A DNA stretch of 11,023 bases from Nostoc sp. CHAB 5715. Lineage in GTDB: Bacteria > Cyanobacteriota > Cyanobacteriia > Cyanobacteriales > Nostocaceae. Shown here in pieces: positions 6,618 to 11,023 of the stretch. How positions within the stretch are numbered: the stretch's first letter is position 1; every line of letters starts with the position of its first letter. The notes under the pieces are model-generated. The model was not told the DNA's origin. It saw only the letters and a list, made by a program, of their open reading frames with translations, and ran no database searches. The translations under genes and the position numbers were made by a program. The stretch is from NCBI RefSeq assembly GCF_020829685.1, contig NZ_JAIVFR010000118.1, forward strand, positions 1 through 11,023, given 5' to 3'.

Positions 6618-8591
6618 TTACGCGCCTTCTCGCAATTTATCCAACACGCTTCTATCTTCCAATGTTGAAGTATCCCCAGATACCTCTTGTCCGGCGGCTA
6701 GATTCCGCAGCAAGCGCCGCATAATCTTACCCGATCGCGTTTTCGGCAAAGCGTCTGTAAAGCGAATTTCTCCGGGACGCGCGATCGCACCTATTTCTTT
6801 AACAACGTGCTGTTTGAGTTCTTTACTCAGTTCTTCACTTCCCTGATAAGTGCCTTCTAATGTCACAAAAGCAACTACTTCTTCACCCTTAAGTTCATCT
6901 GGTTTACCCACTACCGCAGCTTCTGCAACTGCTGGATGCGAAACTAAGGCTGATTCTACTTCCATTGTACCGAGGCGGTGTCCTGATACATTCAGTACGT
7001 CATCCACACGACCCATTACCCAGAAGTAGCTGTCTTCATCACGTCTAGCGCCATCACCAGCAAAGTAAGTATAGTTACCATCCTTGGGCGGAATGTGTTC
7101 CCAATAGGTGCGGCGGAAGCGTTCTGGATCGCCGTAGACTGTCCGCATCATTCCTGGCCAAGGATGACGCACTGCTAGATAACCGCCTTCGTTATTGGGT
7201 ACGGTGTTTCCTTCTAAATCCACAACATCTGCAATAATTCCTGGGAAGGGAAGAGTTGCAGAACCGGGTTTGGTGGGAATTGCTCCTGGTAGCGGTGTAA
7301 TCATGATACCGCCGGTTTCCGTTTGCCACCAAGTATCCACAATTGGACAGCGATCGCCACCAATTACTTTGTGATACCACATCCAAGCTTCGGGGTTAAT
7401 CGGTTCGCCGACGGTTCCCAGCAAACGCAAGGAAGACAGGTTTCGCGCATTGGGATGTTGTTCGCCCATCTTAATAAATGCCCGAATTGCTGTAGGTGCA
7501 GTATAAAAAACATTAACGCCGTATTTTTCAATTACATCCCAAAAACAGCCAGGATTAGAAGCACGCGGCGCACCTTCATACATCACCGTGGTTGCACCGT
7601 TGGAAAGAGGGCCGTAGACTATGTAGCTGTGTCCCGTAATCCAACCTACATCGGCGGTACACCAATATACATCTGTGTCTTGCAGGTCAAAGATCCACTT
7701 GGTGGTTATATGCGTATACAAATTATAACCAGCAGTTGTATGCACTACGCCCTTCGGTTTGCCCGTGCTGCCAGAAGTGTAGAGGACAAACAGCATATCT
7801 TCGCTGTCCATCGGTTCGGCAGGACAATCTGTTGATGCACCTTTTTGCAAATCATGCCACCAATGATCGCGTCCCCCCAACTGCATATAAGTTTCTTGTC
7901 CGGTACGCTTGACAACTAGGACATTTTCGATACTGGGAACAGCACCATCAGCTAAGGCTTTATCTACCTGTTCCTTGAGAGGGACGATCGCATCTTTGCG
8001 CCAACCACCATCAGCCGTGATTACTAGTTTAGCTTGAACATCGATTAAGCGATCGCGCAAAGCTTCGGCACTAAAACCACCAAATACCACACTGTGTGGT
8101 GCGCCAATTCTGGCACAGGCTAACATAGCGATCGCAGCTTCGGGAATCATTGGCATATATATACCAACGCGATCGCCTTTTTGTACACCCAGTTGCTTCA
8201 ATACATTAGCGAACTGGCAAACTTCCCGGTGCAGTTGGGAGTATGTGAGGGTACGCGAATCACCTGGTTCTCCTTCCCAAATCAATGCTGCTTTATTTTT
8301 GCGCCAGGTAGTGAGATGTCTGTCAAGGCAGTTGTAAGAAATATTAATTTTACCGCCAACGAACCATTTAGCAAAAGGTGGTTGCCAGTCTAATACTGTA
8401 TCCCATTTTTGGAACCATTCTAATTCTGTTCCAGCCAAATCTGCCCAAAATTGCTGCGGATCAGCTTTGGCTTTAGCATAGAGACGCTGATAGTCATCCA
8501 GGCTTTTGATATGGGCATTCTGCGAGAATTCCGAGGTAGGATGAAATAGGCGGTTTTCTTGGAGGATTGATTCTATAGTTGGTTGAGACAT
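6618..8591 (-). CDS. acs: Acetyl-CoA synthetase (acetate-CoA ligase, AMP-forming)
   Basis: Activates acetate in two steps, acetate + ATP to acetyl-AMP, then transfer to CoA, allowing acetate scavenging. The 657 residues fit the full-length family (about 650). The N-terminal cap includes [11 protein letters not shown] and the substrate-binding [14 protein letters not shown] (79-92). The ATP-binding P-loop [11 protein letters not shown] is at 271-281. The acetate-pocket tryptophan motif WWQTETGG is at 421-428, with W422 at the site that limits chain length. AGDGA (511-515) and the hinge region near [16 protein letters not shown] follow. The C-terminal [11 protein letters not shown] (616-626) carries the catalytic and acetylation-regulated lysine K622. 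The ATG at 8591 matches the family start, with no strong Shine-Dalgarno. Several HIP1 octamers lie inside the gene. It is divergent from the nuclease gene at 9017. Confidence 0.98.
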   Translation of the reverse strand: MSQPTIESILQENRLFHPTSEFSQNAHIKSLDDYQRLYAKAKADPQQFWADLAGTELEWFQKWDTVLDWQPPFAKWFVGGKINISYNCLDRHLTTWRKNKAALIWEGEPGDSRTLTYSQLHREVCQFANVLKQLGVQKGDRVGIYMPMIPEAAIAMLACARIGAPHSVVFGGFSAEALRDRLIDVQAKLVITADGGWRKDAIVPLKEQVDKALADGAVPSIENVLVVKRTGQETYMQLGGRDHWWHDLQKGASTDCPAEPMDSEDMLFVLYTSGSTGKPKGVVHTTAGYNLYTHITTKWIFDLQDTDVYWCTADVGWITGHSYIVYGPLSNGATTVMYEGAPRASNPGCFWDVIEKYGVNVFYTAPTAIRAFIKMGEQHPNARNLSSLRLLGTVGEPINPEAWMWYHKVIGGDRCPIVDTWWQTETGGIMITPLPGAIPTKPGSATLPFPGIIADVVDLEGNTVPNNEGGYLAVRHPWPGMMRTVYGDPERFRRTYWEHIPPKDGNYTYFAGDGARRDEDSYFWVMGRVDDVLNVSGHRLGTMEVESALVSHPAVAEAAVVGKPDELKGEEVVAFVTLEGTYQGSEELSKELKQHVVKEIGAIARPGEIRFTDALPKTRSGKIMRRLLRNLAAGQEVSGDTSTLEDRSVLDKLREGA

Positions 8592-8676
8592 GGTTAGTTA
8601 TGAGTGCGATCGCTATTAATACTAAAAACTATTCTTAGCCCAGTTGTGCTAGACATTGTTTAGATTTTCGTTAAGC

Positions 8677-8780
8677 GTCATTAGTCATTAGTCATTAGTC
8701 ATTTGTCATTTGTCATTAGTCATTAGTCATTAGTCATTAGTCATTAGTCATTAGTCATTAGTCATTAGTCATTGGTCATT
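8677..8780. repeat. Heptamer tandem array (GTCATTA-type STRR)
   Basis: About fifteen head-to-tail heptamers of GTCATTA with a few variants (GTCATTT twice, GTCATTG once), 104 bases. This is the short tandemly repeated repetitive (STRR) type known from heterocystous cyanobacteria. It lies between the divergent acs and nuclease genes, starting 85 bases upstream of acs. Reading frames through it are low-complexity and not genes. Confidence 0.9.
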
Positions 8781-8800
8781 CCCCGCGTCAGAGCGTCACC

Positions 8801-8989
8801 CTCATCTTCCTCATCTCCCTCATCACCCTCATCTTCCTCATCTCCCTCATCTCCCTCATCTCCCTCATCTCCCTCATCTTCCTCATCTCCCTCATCACCC
8901 TCATCTTCCTCATCTCCCTCATCTCCCTCATCTCCCTCATCTCCCTCATCTCCCTCATCACCCTCATCACCCTCATCTCCCTCATCTCC
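8801..8989. repeat. Nonamer tandem array, 21 copies, with 72-bp higher-order unit
   Basis: Twenty-one exact-length units of CTCATCNNC: mainly CTCATCTCC, with CTCATCTTC and CTCATCACC variants. Units 1-8 and 9-16 have the same variant order (TTC,TCC,ACC,TTC,TCC,TCC,TCC,TCC), so 8801-8872 and 8873-8944 are identical 72-base blocks. The array is pure pyrimidine-biased on one strand and ends 27 bases before the next start codon. Because nine is divisible by three, it is open in several frames (PSS-type on plus, MRE-type on minus). Those open frames are artefacts, not proteins. Confidence 0.95.
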
Positions 8990-9016
8990 CCATTCCCCAC
9001 TCCCTTTTCTAAAACT

Positions 9017-9661
9017 ATGCCACTTATTCTCGAAGCTAGCAGCCTATTTCTCAACGATGTTCATCGCTTTCTCAAACTGGAAGAACTTTCAACTGGTTCA
9101 TTCACAGACTTCTTAAATCTAGAACCGTTAACAGAGTTTGAACAACAAGATTTATTGCGAATTAGAAACGACTTCCACCGTTATCTTAGGTTGGGTAAAA
9201 TTTCTGAAGGTTTGGTTAAATTTATAACAATTGCACCCTTAATGCGGTTAGCTGGATTTTACGATGTGCCGATTCGGTTGACAATGGAAGATAGTATTGC
9301 GATCGCAGTTGAAGATGAAGACAGAAGAATTACCGGACGGATGGATATTTTAGCAATCAACAATCCTCAAAGTAATATTGCACCGCCTTTTTGGGTTGTG
9401 GTAATTGAAACGAAAAATAGTGCGGTTGAAGTGAGTGAAGGTTTACCTCAATTACTCACTTATGCTTTTAAAAGTTTAGATCAACAACCATCTGTTTGGG
9501 GTTTGGCAACTAATGGACTGCGTTATCAATTTGTTTATTTAAGACATGACCAGCAGCCAACTTATCAGTTAATGCCATTATTAAGTTTAAACGAATCTCC
9601 AGATGCGATTGAGTTATTGCAAGTTTTCAAATCCATCTGTAAGTTACCAAGTTTTCAGTAA
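9017..9661 (+). CDS. PD-(D/E)xK nuclease-like protein (type I restriction N-terminal-domain type)
   Basis: A 214-residue soluble protein resembling the nuclease domain of type I restriction R subunits, but standing alone without helicase or methylase genes. The core is GRMDILAIN (candidate metal ligand D110), then the strand WVVVIETKNS with E131 and K133, then EGLPQLLTYA with Q145 and Y149, the arrangement of the PD-(D/E)xK fold as found in HsdR N-terminal domains. The first ~70 residues are helical. Such short stand-alone proteins are common in cyanobacteria and usually labelled restriction endonuclease subunit R; their real role is unknown. The ATG at 9017 has no clear Shine-Dalgarno and lies 27 bases after the nonamer array. 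A HIP1 site is inside at 9299-9306. The Uma2 gene follows after 22 bases. Confidence 0.82.
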   Translation: MPLILEASSLFLNDVHRFLKLEELSTGSFTDFLNLEPLTEFEQQDLLRIRNDFHRYLRLGKISEGLVKFITIAPLMRLAGFYDVPIRLTMEDSIAIAVEDEDRRITGRMDILAINNPQSNIAPPFWVVVIETKNSAVEVSEGLPQLLTYAFKSLDQQPSVWGLATNGLRYQFVYLRHDQQPTYQLMPLLSLNESPDAIELLQVFKSICKLPSFQ

Positions 9662-9670
9662 ATAAATTGC

Positions 9671-9683
9671 GGAGCGATCGCTG
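9671..9683 (+). promoter_or_regulatory. Ribosome-binding site overlapping a HIP1 octamer
   Basis: GGAG at 9671-9674 is followed directly by GCGATCGC (9674-9681, sharing a G) and then the ATG at 9684. The octamer thus fills the spacer between Shine-Dalgarno and start codon of the Uma2 gene. This supports the ATG at 9684 as the start. Confidence 0.6.
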
Positions 9684-10433
9684 ATGTCTGAACCTGCTAC
9701 CCTAGAAATCATCTCTGATAATATTTCAAAGGACGAAGTTATTTTTCCTCCTGGCGATATACTGAGTGACGAACCACCCTTGGAAAGTGACCTACACCGA
9801 GAACAAATTGATTTACTGATTCGCATCCTGAAATTGTGGTGGCGAGAGAGGCAAGATTTTTATGCTTCTGGCAATTTGACGATTTATTACAGTCCTAACC
9901 AGAAAAAATCAGAACATTTCCGTGGCCCAGACTTTTTTGTAGTTTTGGGAACCGAGAAAAAAGACCGTAAAAGTTGGGTAGTTTGGCAAGAAGACGGCAA
10001 ATATCCGAATGTGATTGTGGAAATTTTGTCAAGTTCAACCACAGCAGTTGATAAAGGTTTAAAAAAACAAGTTTATCAAGATACCTTCCGTACACCAGAT
10101 TATTTCTGGTTTAACCCTGTAACAATGGAACTTCAGGGATTTCATCTAGTTGATGGAAAGTATCAAGAAATTCAATTAACTACTGATGGACGTTTGTGGA
10201 GTCAGCAGTTAGAACTTTATTTGGGAGTTTACGAAGGTAAATTAAGATTCTTCACTACTGAAAATCAATTGATACTATCATCTGAAGAATTGGCCCAACA
10301 AGAACGTTTACGTGCCGAACAGGCAGAAGAACGCGCCCAGCAGGCAGAAGAACGTGCCCAACAAGCAGAGCAAGAAATTGCTCGACTACGGGAGGTTTTA
10401 CGTACACAGGGCATCGACCTAGAGAATATTTGA
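9684..10433 (+). CDS. Uma2-family (DUF820) putative endonuclease with coiled-coil tail
   Basis: A 249-residue member of the Uma2 family, PD-(D/E)xK-fold proteins hugely expanded in cyanobacteria; their substrate is unknown. Core motifs are GPDFFVVLG (81-89, D83), VIVEILSSST (110-119, E113), and D123xxxK127xxxY131, followed by the YFWFNP strand (140-145) typical of the family. About residues 200-240 form a charged coiled coil with repeated AEERAQQ heptads, which probably arose by repeat expansion of a ~21-base DNA unit. The end (LRTQGIDLENI) is the usual Uma2 C-terminus, so the gene is complete. It follows the PD-(D/E)xK gene by 22 bases on the same strand and may be cotranscribed with it. A MITE begins immediately after its stop codon. 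Confidence 0.92.
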   Translation: MSEPATLEIISDNISKDEVIFPPGDILSDEPPLESDLHREQIDLLIRILKLWWRERQDFYASGNLTIYYSPNQKKSEHFRGPDFFVVLGTEKKDRKSWVVWQEDGKYPNVIVEILSSSTTAVDKGLKKQVYQDTFRTPDYFWFNPVTMELQGFHLVDGKYQEIQLTTDGRLWSQQLELYLGVYEGKLRFFTTENQLILSSEELAQQERLRAEQAEERAQQAEERAQQAEQEIARLREVLRTQGIDLENI

Positions 10434-10438
10434 TGATA

Positions 10439-10563
10439 TAGGACTCCTATTTGATTTTTGAAAAAACTCCGTACAACTCGAAAGGGCTGATTCCCTACTC
10501 CCTACTCCCTACTCCCTACTCCCTGCCTACGCAAATAAGTTCAAAAATTAAATCGGATTGCTA
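10439..10563. mobile_element. 125-bp MITE-like element with termini related to the 6107-6206 element
   Basis: The inverted ends are TAGGACTCCTATTTG... and the complement of ...GGATTGCTA, matching over about 24 bases with four mismatches and finishing in TTTTTGAA / TTCAAAAA. TA dinucleotides flank it (10437-10438, 10564-10565), and a further TGA/TCA outside also matches. The right end reads TAGCAATCC from outside in, identical to the other MITE. The interior differs, carrying a heptamer array instead of the palindrome. No coding capacity. It starts directly after the Uma2 stop codon. Confidence 0.7.
10492..10526. repeat. Heptamer array (TCCCTAC) x5 inside the MITE
   Basis: Four exact TCCCTAC units and one TCCCTGC, 35 bases. 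This is an STRR-type heptamer nested in the mobile element. Similar CTACTCC heptamer runs are familiar from Nostoc intergenic DNA. Confidence 0.9.
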
Positions 10564-10652
10564 TATCAGAAAATTAATTAAAGACATTTTCAAGTTAAAA
10601 TCTAGTTATCAGTGTGTAAAAAAAGCGTAATCTTCTGAAAGTAGGGCATCGT

Positions 10653-11023
10653 TTGCAAGCAAAAGAGATTAAGGATAAGCTAAAGTCCCTTATCGAGCAA
10701 GCCTCCTCGATAGATTATAATTTAGCGAGAAGATTAGATGAAATCAATCGTTGGGTAAAAGACATCAAGCCAGGTTCCCTGACTGCAAAACCCTTCGTCA
10801 CTGCCTTTTTGCTAGAGGTAATTACGGATTCGACAATTTGGCTGATAATTAAATCCTTACCTTCAGAAGAAGAACAAAAAGCAAAGTTCGATCTGATGAC
10901 ACCGATTGAGAGATATTGGTATGGTTATCTATTTCCCAGATGGTTTAATGCAAGTGACTCCAAGTTTTATATTTGGAAGCAAAAATTGATGGCAGGCGAA
11001 TTTAATCAGGTAGATGATGATAT
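10653..11023 (+). CDS. Unrecognised protein, 3' end beyond the window
   Basis: A reading frame open for 123 codons to the window end. It has an ordinary amino-acid composition, many charged residues and tryptophans (RLDEINRWVKDIKPGSL, FVTAFLLEVITDSTIW, IERYWYGYLFPRW), unlike a random frame. I do not recognise the family. The frame is closed upstream by a TAA near 10614, and no ATG exists before codon 80 or so. The best start is TTG at 10653, with AGGG six bases upstream. Alternatively the 5' end is lost and this is a decayed gene behind the MITE. One moderately hydrophobic stretch (VTAFLLEVITDSTIWLII) could be a buried helix rather than a membrane segment. Confidence 0.55.
   Translation, partial: MQAKEIKDKLKSLIEQASSIDYNLARRLDEINRWVKDIKPGSLTAKPFVTAFLLEVITDSTIWLIIKSLPSEEEQKAKFDLMTPIERYWYGYLFPRWFNASDSKFYIWKQKLMAGEFNQVDDD

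Noticed and set aside
7323..7835. 170-residue plus-strand frame opposite acs
   Set aside because: Antisense shadow of the highly conserved acs coding sequence, with no start context or family features.
8677..8989. Possible CRISPR array
   Set aside because: The units are contiguous with no unique spacers, and are only 7 or 9 bases long; no cas genes are present.
8788..9054. Open frame encoding a Met-Arg-Glu repeat protein (minus strand)
   Set aside because: This is the opposite-strand shadow of the same tandem array; the many ATGs come from the CAT in each repeat.
8772..9116. Open frame encoding a Ser/Pro repeat protein (plus strand) through the nonamer array
   Set aside because: The frame is open only because the nine-base unit is a multiple of three. 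It has no homology-like flanks and overlaps the start of the nuclease gene.

Overview
The window is almost certainly from a filamentous, Nostoc/Anabaena-type (Nostocales) cyanobacterium. It has an AT-rich background and at least twelve copies of the HIP1 octamer GCGATCGC. It also carries heptamer STRR-type tandem repeats, small palindromic elements, xisH/xisI genes, Uma2-family nucleases and a fused sterol-desaturase/SDR gene. The exception is the first ~610 bases. These are strongly GC-rich with G/C-ending codons, encode part of a proteobacterial-looking type I restriction helicase (HsdR-like), and stop abruptly where a 5'-truncated cyanobacterial gene begins. I read this as a chimeric contig end or contaminant join, with recent foreign insertion as the less likely alternative.

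Layout. 1-615 (+): HsdR-like helicase fragment. 609-1754 (+): sterol desaturase/SDR fusion lacking its N-terminus. 1755-2019: palindrome, dispersed repeat and a decayed duplicate of the 3' end of the next gene. 2020-2765 (+): small helical protein and HNH endonuclease, a likely two-gene module. 2835-4318 (-): two tandem xisH-xisI modules and a small unknown gene. Both xisH copies are broken (one by a 1-nt frameshift, one by a large internal deletion), and one xisI has a nonsense codon followed by a new GTG restart. 4392-5724 (-): adenosylhomocysteinase (ahcY) with its terminator. 5904-6491 (-): a DUF4365-like gene interrupted by a 100-bp MITE. Removing the MITE and one TA target duplicate restores an open 161-residue frame. 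6618-8591 (-): acetyl-CoA synthetase (acs). 8592-9016: a divergent intergenic region filled by a heptamer array and a 21-copy nonamer array. 9017-10433 (+): a PD-(D/E)xK-type protein followed by a Uma2-family protein with a coiled-coil tail. 10439-10563: a second MITE with related termini. 10653-end (+): an unrecognised partial gene.

The two housekeeping genes are metabolic: ahcY in the S-adenosylmethionine cycle and acs in acetate activation. They are surrounded by nuclease-fold accessory genes (HsdR-like, HNH, XisH, PD-(D/E)xK, Uma2) in various states of decay, and by repeat elements. I see no complete new multi-gene system. The most informative signals are fossil ones: the MITE-split gene that can be reconstructed exactly, the asymmetric decay of the xisHI tandem, and the higher-order nonamer array between divergent genes.
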